Positions 27,379-36,862 of a stretch of DNA of 64,000 nt are shown piece by piece. A model generated the notes under the pieces. That model saw nothing but the letters and a program-made list of their open reading frames with translations, did no database searches and was not told the DNA's origin. Within the stretch, counting starts at the first letter, position 1. Every line of letters begins with the position of its first letter. Position numbers and translations under genes: made by a program. This stretch comes from G963422445 sp963422445. GTDB lineage: Bacteria > Pseudomonadota > Alphaproteobacteria > Thalassobaculales > Thalassobaculaceae. The stretch lies in assembly GCA_963422445.2 (NCBI GenBank), contig OY729512.2:3534001-3598000 (forward strand), written 5' to 3'.

Positions 27379-28329
27379 ATGCCGAGGATCGCGATTCTTG
27401 ACGATTACATGCGTTCGGCCCTCGCCATGGCGGATTGGACAAGCTTGCCCGACGGCTACGAGCCGGTAGTTTTCGCGGACACGGTCGCCGACCCGGACCT
27501 GCTGGTTGACCGTCTGCGGAATTTCGAGATCGTTTGCGCGATGCGAGAACGGACACCGTTTCCGGCGGGGGTCTTCGAGCGTCTGGAAAACCTGAAGCTG
27601 TTCAATACCGCCGGTATGCGCAATGCCGCTGTCGATGTCGCCGCGGCTCGGGCTCGCGGCATCGTCCTGTGCGGCACGGGCGGCTCGCCTTGGGTAACCG
27701 CGGAACATACCTGGGGATTGCTGCTTGCGTGCGCTCGCCATATTCCGCATGACGATCGAATGATGCGGGCGAACCGTTGGCAGACTAGGGTTGGTGTCGA
27801 ACTGCGCGGGCGGACGCTGGGAATTCTTGGTCTGGGGCGGATTGGCGGTCAGATCGCGCATTATGCCAAAGCCTTCGGTATGGAGATGATTGCCTGGAGC
27901 AAGAACCTCACGGCCAACCGATGTGCCGAATGCGGCGCGGAGCTGGTTACGAAGGAGGAGTTGTTCCGTCGTGCCGATTTCGTGACCATTCACCTGCTGC
28001 TCAGCAGCAGAACCCGTGACATGGTGGGCAGCGGGGAACTGGCGCTGATGAAATCAGGCGCATTTCTGATCAACACATCGCGCGGGCCAATCGTCAATGA
28101 AGACGCGTTGATCGCCGCACTGCGGGCCCGCAAGATTCAGGGGGCTGGTGTCGATGTCTACGATCGTGAGCCGATGCCGTGGGATCATCCGCTTCGAGCG
28201 CTGGATAATCTGGTCATGACACCGCATACCGGTTACGTCACCGAAGAAACCTACCGGCGTTTCTACGGCGATATTGTCGAAAATATCCAAGCATGGCACG
28301 ACGGTGCGCCGATACGCGAGATTCGGTAA
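27379..28329 (+). CDS. D-isomer-specific 2-hydroxyacid dehydrogenase family protein
   Basis: A 316-residue NAD(P)-dependent dehydrogenase of the PGDH/formate dehydrogenase-like superfamily. The nucleotide-binding motif is LGLGRIGGQIAHYAKAFGM. The catalytic Arg lies in NTSRGPIV, the Glu in DVYDREPMP and the general-acid His in TPHTGYV. The substrate is an unspecified 2-hydroxy/2-keto acid. The ATG at 27379 follows GGAGAG. Its stop codon overlaps the left target duplication of MITE-like element B, so the element inserted exactly at the end of the gene and may supply its 3' end. Confidence 0.88.
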   Translation: MPRIAILDDYMRSALAMADWTSLPDGYEPVVFADTVADPDLLVDRLRNFEIVCAMRERTPFPAGVFERLENLKLFNTAGMRNAAVDVAAARARGIVLCGTGGSPWVTAEHTWGLLLACARHIPHDDRMMRANRWQTRVGVELRGRTLGILGLGRIGGQIAHYAKAFGMEMIAWSKNLTANRCAECGAELVTKEELFRRADFVTIHLLLSSRTRDMVGSGELALMKSGAFLINTSRGPIVNEDALIAALRARKIQGAGVDVYDREPMPWDHPLRALDNLVMTPHTGYVTEETYRRFYGDIVENIQAWHDGAPIREIR

Positions 28330-28336
28330 TTCGGGA

Positions 28337-28447
28337 ACCGCTTATGCACTTGGCTCCGGTGGCACACGATGTTGCCCCCGATGTCGGCTATTCCGGGCAC
28401 GCCAAACGCTACATGTGCGTTTCACCGGAGCCACGTGCATAAGCGGT
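28337..28447. mobile_element. MITE-like element B (111 bp), same termini as element A, 8-bp target duplication
   Basis: Inverted ends of ~25 bases beginning ACCGCTTATGCAC, with one mismatch between them, are flanked by the identical 8-base repeat ATTCGGGA at 28329-28336 and 28448-28455. The interior (~60 bases) shares no obvious sequence with element A at 18208-18327, although the termini match almost exactly. It has no coding capacity. It begins directly at the stop codon of the dehydrogenase gene. Confidence 0.85.
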
Positions 28448-28606
28448 ATTCGGGATTTCACGCAGTCCTGTGCGGTCGCAAGACCATGTCGAAACCGCCG
28501 GGGCGTCGTACTTTCTGTGGATAAGACTGGCGAGACCAATGCAGAACCGCGCGTTCCATTGCGGTCCTTCGTGACTGGTACGTCTATCTGGCTGCGATCG
28601 CCTGTT

Positions 28607-29070
28607 TTATGTACCGGTGTTCAACACTCCGCCGTGACCGCTTCGCAGGCCACCATATCCTACCCCCGATACACCACCGCCAGACCGACATGCCGCACCG
28701 TCGGATGGCGGCTCCGCAACATTTCGTCGTCCAGATACCCCCCGCAGTTGCCGTTGCGCCTCTATCAACGCCGCCACCACCTGCCCGGCCTGGTCTTCGG
28801 TCTCGTTGCGTTGCAGATATTTCGGCTCGATCACGTAGCCATAAGTCATGTCGGAAAACCGGGCCAGATCCGGCTCAAGGTATAGATCCGTATAGCTCTT
28901 GTTCAATTCGTACTCGGACCGAACCAGAAAATACTCCGTCAGACCGAAATGCATCGCCAGGACGACCTGCACACAGATCGTTGAGTTTGTCACTGAGGGT
29001 AGATCGAGCGAAGATCTGTCGTTTCTTGTCCTCTGGAAACATGTCCGGATTGCGCTTCAGCGTCCCACTG
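28607..29070 (-). pseudogene. 3' part of an AAA-ATPase-like / PD-(D/E)XK nuclease gene, decayed
   Basis: Minus-strand frames encode the C-terminal nuclease landmarks of the DUF1703-type AAA-ATPase/PD-(D/E)XK proteins: VRSEYELNKSYTDLYLEP, then YGYVIEPKYLQRNE. In intact relatives the last block reads IELKYL with a catalytic Glu-x-Lys. The pieces lie in different frames and the ~300-residue middle of the protein is missing, so the gene had already lost its core. Its 5' portion continues in the repeat at 29071-29322 and, beyond the IS, at 31218-31573. Confidence 0.7.
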
Positions 29071-29322
29071 AGCTGGATATGGCAGTAGCGCTCGAAGCGT
29101 TCCTCGAGTGTTTCGAGCTTGTTGTTGAACGCCGAGAAATTGAATCGCAAGACGACATGGCGATTGCGGTTCGGCGTCGGGTTGCGGCCGATGTCGGTAC
29201 CGCCGAACAGGGTCTCGAACGCGTCCGCCTTGTTGCGGTCGTAGTAGTTGTCCAGCACCGACAGCCAGCAGGTCTTGCCGAACCGGCGGGGGCGGATCAG
29301 GAAGACGTAGCTCTTGCTTTCC
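29071..29322. repeat. 252-bp direct repeat, left copy, flanking the IS1634-like element
   Basis: This segment is repeated at 31218-31469 in the same orientation with four differences that I can count, all transitions. It starts AGCTGGATATGGCAG and ends GCTCTTGCTTTCC, immediately abutting the IS on the left. The two copies read like a target-site duplication of exceptional length, a known habit of IS1634/IS1549-type elements. Confidence 0.88.
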
Positions 29323-31217
29323 CCTGACTTCGACGGTTGATTCTCGTAAGTAGTTGATATTTTCCAGGTCTCAGTTCCGTCCAGGCACTACATCCGGCGG
29401 CGCTTCGAGTCCGGGCCGGGCTTCGTCGGCGGTCAGGCGGGCTGGTACGGGGTGATCGTCAGGGGCAGCCCCATGGTTGCGTAGATCTGTTCCGCCGCCG
29501 GTGTCGGCTTGGAGGGGATGACGTAACGGTTGCCTGATTGCCTGCAGCGCAGACCCGAGCATTGGTGGTGGACGATGGCGGAGCGGATGACTTCCGGGGA
29601 CATCCGCCTCTTCTGGATGGCGAGGCGGTACGCAAGGTGGCGGACGCCAGAGAAGGCCATGACGGCGATGGCGATGTGGGCGCGGATCCGCTCCGGGTTC
29701 CAGTGCCAGATGGGGCGCACCCGGAGGTCGTGCCTGGTGATCCGGACGCTCTCCTTGACCTGCCAGAGCCCGTGGTAGTGAGACATCACTTCGGTGACGC
29801 GCGCCTCGCGCAGATTGGTGATGACGCCGGCGAGCCCGTCCCCTCGCTCGCCTCGGCGATCTTCTCCGGGTTCACCGTGAGCCGCGCGTCGCCCTCGACG
29901 GCGATGAAGCGCTTCGCTCCATGATTGGAGAGCAGCTCCTTCGGATTGTCGCTGCGGGCCAGCCTGTCGAGCAGGCGCTCCACCTGCTTGCGGCGCTCGT
30001 GTGCGTCCTTGCACGCCCACTCGGGGCAGACGACGACGATCAGGCGCCGGCCCTTGTGCTCCCATTCGCCGACCCGGCGGTCCTTCGAGCCCTCCAGCGG
30101 GGCATAGGTGCCCGGGTCGAGAATCTGCTTCTGCTGCGCGAGCGGCAGCTTGCGCCGCCGCGCGCCGACGACGTCCTCGCCGCCGATCGTGTCCATGGCG
30201 TCGAGGTTGTTGGCGCTCAGCATGACCCGGTCAGCCACGCACACCCTGCGCTCCACCTGGTGACGGCGCTGCATGTCCTGCAAGACCGGGACCAGGCTGT
30301 GCCCCTCGTAGGTGGCGCCGGGGAAGACCGCGTAGCCGATCGGCAGCCCTTCGCGCGTCACCATCAGGGCCAGCAGGACCTGCGAGTCCTTGTGCTTGCC
30401 GTCCTCGCTGAAGCCGTGCTGGCGAAGCTCGTCCTCAACCGCGGTCTCGAAGTAGAGCGTGGTGCAATCGAAGAAGAGGATCGCGACCGGCGCGCCTCGC
30501 CCACCTGCGTGCGCAGCCGCTCGATCACGGTCGCGTCGAGCTGGTCCATCATCCGGTAGACCTTCTCAAGGGAAAGGCTCACGCCGAAGTCCTCCTCGAG
30601 CCGGCGCACGCTGCCCCGCTTGCTGTCGGGCTTGACGATGCGTGCCATCACCACGTGCAATAGCGCGTCGTGCGAGGCCCGGTAGCGCGAACGCGGCAGC
30701 GGCGCGTCGAGGCCCAGCAGGCGGTACATCTCGCCGTAGACCTCGTGGACGCCTGTGATCAGGCGCTGCGCCTCTTCAAATTGCTTGAGATCGAACGGGA
30801 GTTCCTGCTTGCCGTCCCCACTGGCGTCCGACGCGGATCACCGGCACGGCGATTTTCTCAGGCGCAAACAGCAAAGGCTGGCGCTCGTCCTCCAGCTTCG
30901 CCTTGACGTACTCGCAGAGTTACCTCAGGCGCGCGAGCGCGTCCATGGCCACGCCGATGTGGCGGACGATGCGCTCGGACCTTGCCGCCGTCGCGCACGG
31001 CCTCGACGAGCTGGACCGAGCGCCGCGGGCTGTTGGGCGTGGTCTTTATGCGAACGAACATGGCGAAAGTGTAGCTCGCGGCGGGGGTGTCGGCAACCGA
31101 ATATATACTAGGCACTACAAAAGCGAGTTGACCGCACCGCAACTTCTAAGCCATTGTTTCTACTGAAAACTCCAGACGGGAGATCAACCAGAATCCGACC
31201 CAACCGTCGAAGTCAGG
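29323..31217 (-). mobile_element. IS1634-family insertion sequence, 1895 bp, degenerate
   Basis: The ends are perfect 17-base inverted repeats (CCTGACTTCGACGGTTG at 29323-29339 and its complement at 31201-31217). Inside, the minus strand carries a broken transposase of IS1634 type. The element separates the two copies of the 252-bp direct repeat and interrupts a nuclease-like gene. Length 1895 bp fits the family (1.5-2 kb). Confidence 0.85.
29433..31061 (-). pseudogene. IS1634-family DDE transposase, multiple frameshifts
   Basis: Pieces of one transposase are spread over all three minus frames. N-terminus: MFVRIKTTPN... with QLVEAVRDGGKVR at 31061. Middle: RRLEEDFGVSLSLEKVYRMMDQL (30364-30729), then GYAVFPGATYEGHSLVPVL and CVADRVMLS (29786-30364). 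C-terminus: SHYHGLWQVKESVRITRHDLRVRPIWHW (29433-30065). At least three frame changes are needed to join them, so no functional transposase can be made without correction. Order and spacing are otherwise normal for the family. Confidence 0.85.
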
Positions 31218-31469
31218 AGCTGGATATGGCAGTAGCGCTCGAAGCGTTCCTCGAGTGTTTCGAGCTTGTTGTTGAACGCCGAGAAGTTGAATCGCAAGAC
31301 GACATGGCGATTGCGGTTCGGCGTCGGGTTGCGGCCGATATCGGTACCGCCGAACAGGGTCTCGAACACGTCCGCCTTGTCGCGGTCGTAGTAGTTGTCC
31401 AGCACCGACAGCCAGCAGGTCTTGCCGAACCGGCGGGGGCGGATCAGGAAGACGTAGCTCTTGCTTTCC
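31218..31469. repeat. 252-bp direct repeat, right copy, flanking the IS1634-like element
   Basis: Second copy of the sequence at 29071-29322, abutting the right IS end. It lies within the 5' part of the nuclease-like gene, whose reading frame passes through it uninterrupted. That makes this copy the likely original and the left copy the duplicate boundary, though a duplication is symmetrical. Confidence 0.88.
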
Positions 31470-31573
31470 AGATCGCGGATGAATCGGGTCTTGTCCACAT
31501 AAAGACGGCCTTGCCGGCGAAGACGTTCAAAGTCGGCCATGCCGTATGGAATAGGGGGTGACGATGTCGGCAT
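31218..31573 (-). pseudogene. 5' part of the AAA-ATPase-like / PD-(D/E)XK nuclease gene, cut by the IS
   Basis: The first ~119 residues of the interrupted gene are preserved: IPYGMADFERLRRQGRLYVD, then a P-loop-like LIRPRRFGKTCWLSVL segment, the LFGGTDIG turn and FNFSAFNN. These are the standard opening of AAA-ATPase-like nuclease-domain proteins (about 500-550 residues when complete). The frame then runs into the IS terminus. Such genes are abundant, often degraded and of uncertain function. Confidence 0.78.
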
Positions 31574-31815
31574 GATCGCTCCGAAGACTGTGGCCTTGCC
31601 GGGCCGGCTTTACGACTGCCTTCGCCCGCCATGCGATCCGTTCAGTTCAGCGTACGGGATACCGTATGGCGCATTCCGGCGCGACTCTGTTGCGGGCCCG
31701 GCAAGACCAATGCGCCATTCCGGCGGTGCTCACATGGCACGACACATGTCCCAGATATCCTGGGCTGCCAAGAATTTCCAATTCGCGCGACTGGTCATGA
31801 TTGACGGCATTGGCG

Positions 31816-32163
31816 TCATAGGATGTCCAGGACGTCTTCCGGAGGCCGTCCCACTGCAGCCCGCGTGCCAGTGACAACGATCGGGCGCTCGATCAGGATC
31901 GGGTTGTTCACCATGGCTTCGATAAGGGTTTCGCGACTCTTCGTCTCGTCGCCGAGGTCAAGCATCTTGTACTGCACTTCCTTCCGGCGCATCAGGTCAC
32001 GGGGGTCGAGACCAAGGATATCGAGAATACGGTCGAGCGTTGCGGCGTCCGGCGGCGTCTCAAGATAATGCACGATTTCGGGTTCCACGCCTTGTTCGCG
32101 CAAAAGTGCGAGGGTTTGCCTCGATTTCGAGCAACGCGGGTTGTGATAGATCGTCACGGTCAA
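31816..32163 (-). CDS. arsC: ArsC/Spx-family arsenate reductase (glutaredoxin type)
   Basis: A 115-residue thioredoxin-fold ArsC. The TTG at 32163 is chosen because GGAGG lies eight bases upstream and it yields MTVTIYHNPRCSKSR, with the catalytic cysteine at residue 11. The C-terminal TGTRAAVGRPPEDVLDIL carries the arginines that bind arsenate in the E. coli plasmid enzyme. No arsB/arsR neighbour is present, so it may act as a general Spx/ArsC-like reductase. It ends close to the decayed IS zone but appears intact. Confidence 0.88.
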   Translation of the reverse strand: MTVTIYHNPRCSKSRQTLALLREQGVEPEIVHYLETPPDAATLDRILDILGLDPRDLMRRKEVQYKMLDLGDETKSRETLIEAMVNNPILIERPIVVTGTRAAVGRPPEDVLDIL

Positions 32164-32203
32164 GATGACACCTCCGGACTGAAGGCGGTGGCAGTCCTGA
32201 ACA

Positions 32204-32727
32204 TCAGTTTTCGGTCCATGTCTCATAGCGTTTGCGGGTCGCGGCGTCGGGGGGATAGATGCCGCGCAACGACTTGCCGGATCAGATTCGTCGGTCCCGA
32301 CAGCCCGCTACTGAAACAGGGGATATCGAAGGCCGCGATCTCTGGTGAATCACGCAAGCCGCCATCGGTGACCAGCCCGTCCGCACCGCGAATCATCAGC
32401 CGTGTCACGAGGATTGATCCGGCCGAAGCGACAGTGGAGTCACCGCGACAATCCATGACCAGCACACCGCCTTCCGGAACACTTTCGATCGCCTTGCGTT
32501 GCGGGTGGTCGTAATCCTGAAAGACGCCAAGGTGATCGAGATCCTCGCGCGCCGGAATGTAGCTCAGCGTAAAGGCCGGACCGACCATCGACCGGTGATG
32601 GAGGGTCAAACGGCGAATGGCCCTGTAGAAACGCGTTACACAGCCCGCGTTTGAACAGTTGGGCCGTCAAGGTCGCCGTGCTAACCTCGGCCAGCTTGCG
32701 GTGGGCGTCTTCGCTGAGGTCGAGCAT
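32204..32727 (-). pseudogene. RraA-like family gene, frameshifted and internally deleted
   Basis: Three pieces of one RraA-like (dimethylmenaquinone methyltransferase-like/aldolase) protein are visible. The N-terminal VSTATLTAQLFKRGL piece lies in one frame (to ~32620). GPAFTLSYIPAREDL through VLVMDCRGD and LVTDGGLRDSPEI to SGPTNL lies in a second (32275-32609). A C-terminal SLRGIYPPDAATRKRYE piece lies in a third, ending at 32204. Family members have ~60 more residues between the second and third pieces (the VPVYPGD region), so a deletion has joined them. The gene is non-functional. Confidence 0.8.
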
Positions 32728-32932
32728 CGTTCATTCCGGTACGATCGTCGCCTGATTTAAGCACGCGAGGATATTTCGCGCAAGACATGAACCGAACATC
32801 GCATGCCGGTAGTTCCATCTTTTGCGGGTCGGGCGATGGCGGGCAACGGTCCCGTCGTCATTCGGTCATGCGGTGGACAACCTGTTGCCGGATCGGGCAG
32901 GATACGTCGCTTTCGCCGTATGGAGGTCCGTG

Positions 32933-33943
32933 ATGAATTACCTGCCGCTCGGACACTCGGGCCTCAAGGTCTCGCCGCTTTGTCTCGGAACGATGATGTT
33001 CGGCCGGGAAACCGACGAGGCGGATAGTCAGGCCATCATCGCTAGCGCGCAGGATGCGGGGGTCAATTTCATCGATACTGCCGATACCTATACCGGCGGC
33101 GAATCCGAAGGCGTCGTCGGGCGCTGTATCGGAAGCGCGCGTCATGACTGGGTGCTTGCGACAAAGCTGGGCAACCGGATGGGCGAGGGTCCGAATGCCG
33201 GCGGTTTGTCACGGCACTGGGTCATCCAGGCCTGCGACAACTCCCTGCGCCGGCTCCGGACCGACCACATCGACATCTACTATCTGCACAAGGAAGATCA
33301 CGGCACCCCGCTCGAAGAGACGGTGCGGGCCATGGGCGACCTGATCCGGTCCGGAAAGGTGCGGTATTTCGGGGTCTCGAACTATCGCTCCTGGCGCGTT
33401 GCGGAAATCTGCAATATCTGCGACCGCATCGGCATCGACCGGCCGATCGCCAGCCAACCCTACTACAATGCAGTCAACCGGATGCCGGAGACAGAACATC
33501 TGCCTGCCTGTGCGTATTACGGTCTCGGTGTCGTTCCTTACAGCCCGCTCGCCCGCGGCGTGCTGACCGGCAAATACCTGGCCGGCACCACGCCCGTGGC
33601 CGGAAGCCGCGCCGCGCGGCAGGATCGGCGAATCATGCAGACCGAATGGCGGCAGGAATCGCTCAATATCGCCCGCGAAATCAAACGCTACTGCGATACG
33701 AATGGGATTTCGCCGATCGATATTGCGGTCGGATGGTTGCTGAACAACCGGATCGTGACGTCAATTATCGCCGGACCGCGTACGCTCGAACAGTGGCAGG
33801 CCTATCTTCAGGCTCTTGATCATGTCTTCACGGCCGAGGACGAAGCCTTGATAGACGGACTCGTGGTCGCCGGGCATCCTTCGACACCGGGTTACAATGA
33901 TCCGCAATATCCGATCGAGGGACGCGCGCCCCGGGTTTCGTGA
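32933..33943 (+). CDS. aldo/keto reductase
   Basis: A 336-residue NADPH-dependent TIM-barrel oxidoreductase. Landmarks: LGTMMFGRETDEADS, the catalytic Asp/Tyr block NFIDTADTYTGGESE, the Lys in VLATKLG, the His in DIYYLHKED, and the cofactor-binding IVTSIIAGPRTLEQW near the C-terminus. The ATG at 32933 follows GGAGG; an in-frame extension to 32822 lacks one. It resembles YajO/Tas-type reductases. Substrate unknown. Confidence 0.9.
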   Translation: MNYLPLGHSGLKVSPLCLGTMMFGRETDEADSQAIIASAQDAGVNFIDTADTYTGGESEGVVGRCIGSARHDWVLATKLGNRMGEGPNAGGLSRHWVIQACDNSLRRLRTDHIDIYYLHKEDHGTPLEETVRAMGDLIRSGKVRYFGVSNYRSWRVAEICNICDRIGIDRPIASQPYYNAVNRMPETEHLPACAYYGLGVVPYSPLARGVLTGKYLAGTTPVAGSRAARQDRRIMQTEWRQESLNIAREIKRYCDTNGISPIDIAVGWLLNNRIVTSIIAGPRTLEQWQAYLQALDHVFTAEDEALIDGLVVAGHPSTPGYNDPQYPIEGRAPRVS

Positions 33944-33956
33944 TCCGCGGCTTCGG

Positions 33957-35099
33957 TCACGGTACCAGGGCCTCGATTACCTTTTGCATGAAGAGTCTGG
34001 TCAGGTCGTCGTGATGCGGTGTCAACACGCCGCCATCGAAGGCGCTCGACATACGTCCCATCTGCATCCGTTCGACCGCCCAGACATCCTCGGCGAACAC
34101 AGCTTTCCAGTCCTCGACAAGACCCTGAACGGCCGCGTCATAAGCGGCGTCATCCGGCTTGTCACCAACCATGTAGAGATGAACCCGTTCGCGGGTCCGG
34201 TCCGTGGCGACCGGCTCCGCAATGATGCAGTAGAAGTGATCGCGCTGCAGTCCAAGCATCACATTGGGAAAGATGATCGGATACTCCCCGGATTGCTCTT
34301 GTGTTTCGGTCAGGCCGGGAAAGGGCACAAACGGGCTATTGGCAATTCGCTCGACGGCGAATTTTTCGGTGATCTGGCCGAAATGCCGGTCCGATATCAC
34401 AACGTGACGGTGCTGTTCGAGCGGTGAGCGCCCGTTGAGAGCAGGGTGAACCCAGGGCAGATGGTAGGATTCAAGAAAGTTCTCGATGGCGAGTTTCCAG
34501 TTGGCCCGAAGCTCCAGTTGCCAGCTCGCGGCATGCCGGATGCCGGAAAAATCATAAGCCGCCCATCGCGCATCGAGTGGTGCCATGATCTCCGTGAGCG
34601 GTGGCGCAGCGCTGGACAGGTCGACGAATACCAGGTCGTTCCAGATCGAGACTAAAATCGGTTTGAGGCCGAGATCGGCCTTGTTCACGCCCGGGCAATG
34701 ATGAACATCCGTCCCGCCGACCATCGGTGTCCGGATTAGGGTGCCATCGAGAGCATAGGTCCAGGAATGATAGGGGCAACGAATTGCTGCCTGACGCTGT
34801 TGCGCTTCGGCGACAAGCCGTACGCCACGGTGACTGCAGACGTTATGATAGGCATTGATGCTGCCGGTCGTATCGCGCGCCAGCAACACGGGCCGGCCGG
34901 CAACTTCGACCGGCCTGACATCACCAGCGTCGGGAATTTCCGCACCGACGCCGACGCAGGTCCAGCCGCGGGCGAACAGCTGTTCGCCCTCCATGCGGTG
35001 ATAATCGCGATCGATGTAGCAGACATTCGGCAGCCCGCGGGCTTCGCCGAGCGGAGCCGAAAGGTCGTGCATCGCGGTTTGAATACTCAGAACAGACAT
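33957..35099 (-). CDS. Rieske [2Fe-2S] aromatic-ring-hydroxylating-type oxygenase, alpha subunit
   Basis: A 380-residue Rieske non-heme iron oxygenase. The Rieske cluster ligands are Cys88/His90 (CSHRG) and Cys108/His111 (CPYHSW). The mononuclear iron region is NWKLAIENFLESYHLPWVHP, with Asn/Glu and two histidines in the usual spacing. Single-subunit relatives include carnitine/choline-type and phenoxy-type monooxygenases; no beta subunit or dedicated reductase is adjacent. It is convergent with the aldo/keto reductase and runs downstream of the TcuA-like flavoprotein (117-base gap). Confidence 0.88.
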   Translation of the reverse strand: MSVLSIQTAMHDLSAPLGEARGLPNVCYIDRDYHRMEGEQLFARGWTCVGVGAEIPDAGDVRPVEVAGRPVLLARDTTGSINAYHNVCSHRGVRLVAEAQQRQAAIRCPYHSWTYALDGTLIRTPMVGGTDVHHCPGVNKADLGLKPILVSIWNDLVFVDLSSAAPPLTEIMAPLDARWAAYDFSGIRHAASWQLELRANWKLAIENFLESYHLPWVHPALNGRSPLEQHRHVVISDRHFGQITEKFAVERIANSPFVPFPGLTETQEQSGEYPIIFPNVMLGLQRDHFYCIIAEPVATDRTRERVHLYMVGDKPDDAAYDAAVQGLVEDWKAVFAEDVWAVERMQMGRMSSAFDGGVLTPHHDDLTRLFMQKVIEALVP

Positions 35100-35215
35100 G
35101 GTTGATACCCGCAGTACCTGTCGATGCTGCGAGTATCGAGACTGATCGGATGCGGTTCTGTTCCAGGATCGCCATCAAATTTTCCCGAAAACGCCGTACA
35201 GGTTCCGGCAGGCGT

Positions 35216-36691
35216 TCAGACTGCTGCCGCGTTGCGTCCGGCTATACGGCCGAAGACAGCGCCGGACACGAGGCCGGTTCCGCCGGGATAATTGAAATGG
35301 AACAGGCCGCCGACCATTTCACCGCAGCAATAAAGACCAGGCATCGGGCGCCAGTCGGTCCCGATCACCTGGGCTTGGTCATTGATCTTGAGCCCGCCGA
35401 AGGTAAAGGTGATACCGCCGGTTGCGGAATAGGCGACGAAGGGCGGGGCATCGAGCCGGGTTGCCCAATTGCTTTTCTTCGGGGCAATGCCGGTCGCCTC
35501 CAGGCCATCCCGGATGGTCGGATCGAAGTCGCCGGCGTCGCCGGCAGCGTCGTTATAGGCATGCAGGCTGCGCAGGGCCTGTGGTTTGTCATCGATTTCC
35601 AACTGCTCGACCAGCGCTTCCAGAGTATCTCCAGTAATCGGATCGCTGGTCGAATACCGTGGTTCGAGCAGGTGTACCGTCTTCTGATCGAAGATTTGCC
35701 AAGCGAGAGATCCTGGCTGGCGCAAGATCTCGCCGCCATACTTGGCGTAGGTATAAAGCCCGAAATCTTCACCCTCATCGCAGAACCGCAAACCGTTGCG
35801 ATTGATCATGACGCCGAACGGATAGGACAGGCGATTCGATTTGTCGGTCCGGACACGGTCTGCAAAGTCCGGCCATTCATTGGAAATCGGCGTCGCATGC
35901 CGCCCGGACCATTGACCCCAGGGCAGAGCACCGAGCGACAAGGCCATCCGCAGGCCGTCTCCCTGATTGTGGGCCGTGCCCCGCACCTTCGCATGGTCCC
36001 AGGGCGGCGACAGATATTGTGCCCGCCATTGCGCGTTGGCTTCAAATCCGCCGCAGCCGAGAATAACCGCGCGGGCGCTGAGCTCCTCGAGACCGTCCGG
36101 GCCCTGGACGGCAACGCCGCAAATCCGGCCTTTGCCGTCGCGCAGCAGGCCGACGGCGCCAGTCTCGTAGCGGATTGCGATACCATTGGCTTCCGTTTTC
36201 TTGAACCAGTTGGTCGACAGTCCGATGCCTTCATGCTCGGCTCGGATAATCGCGCCTTTCTGCCATTTGACGCGGTTTCCCACCCTGATTCCGGATAGCG
36301 TAGTTGCCGGCTCCATCGGAATGCCGCCGAACTCGTGCGCCCAGCGAATCGCGTCGAAAGAATTGTCGATCAGGATTCTGGAAAGTTCGGGATCGGTCTT
36401 GCCTCTGGTGACGCGGAGCAGATCATTGCGCATGTCTTCTTTCGTGTATGCGGGTACATCTTCGAAGAATCCGGTAATCTGGGCGCCGGCATCCGGAACC
36501 ATGGCCGCGAGTTGTCGCGGCTCATCGAAAGCGATCCGGAACAGGCCGCCGGAAAAAAACGTGTTGCCGCCACGCTCGCGGCGATTGGCTTTCTCCAGAA
36601 CCAGAACCGACCCCGCGCCGGCTTCCCTGGCCGAATTCGCAGCTGCCAGAGCGGCATTGCCGGCGCCGACAACAATCACATCATGATCCAC
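35216..36691 (-). CDS. FAD-dependent dehydrogenase, TcuA (tricarballylate)/fumarate reductase flavoprotein family
   Basis: A 491-residue flavoprotein. The GTG at 36691, with GGAGGA upstream, gives the dinucleotide-binding start DVIVVGAGNAALAAA directly. Further landmarks are the GGNTFFSGG loop and the C-terminal GLYCCGEMVGGLFHFNYPGGTGL FAD segment. Family members oxidise tricarballylate or reduce fumarate-like double bonds; the substrate here is unknown. No TcuB-type iron-sulfur/heme partner is adjacent. Together with the Rieske gene it could form a two-step oxidation unit, but that is only positional inference. Confidence 0.85.
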   Translation of the reverse strand: MDHDVIVVGAGNAALAAANSAREAGAGSVLVLEKANRRERGGNTFFSGGLFRIAFDEPRQLAAMVPDAGAQITGFFEDVPAYTKEDMRNDLLRVTRGKTDPELSRILIDNSFDAIRWAHEFGGIPMEPATTLSGIRVGNRVKWQKGAIIRAEHEGIGLSTNWFKKTEANGIAIRYETGAVGLLRDGKGRICGVAVQGPDGLEELSARAVILGCGGFEANAQWRAQYLSPPWDHAKVRGTAHNQGDGLRMALSLGALPWGQWSGRHATPISNEWPDFADRVRTDKSNRLSYPFGVMINRNGLRFCDEGEDFGLYTYAKYGGEILRQPGSLAWQIFDQKTVHLLEPRYSTSDPITGDTLEALVEQLEIDDKPQALRSLHAYNDAAGDAGDFDPTIRDGLEATGIAPKKSNWATRLDAPPFVAYSATGGITFTFGGLKINDQAQVIGTDWRPMPGLYCCGEMVGGLFHFNYPGGTGLVSGAVFGRIAGRNAAAV

Positions 36692-36862
36692 TATCCGTCT
36701 CCTCCAGTTTCGGCCGGGGTTGCACAGCCGGGTCATCTAATATGAGCCTTGGGCAGGTCAGCAGCAAATGATCCCGAGACCAGTCGAGCCCGATGTCAAC
36801 CCGCTCGTTTCCGATCGGGCGGTCCCGATCAAACATACCTGCTGTCGCAGGCTTCCTATCAG

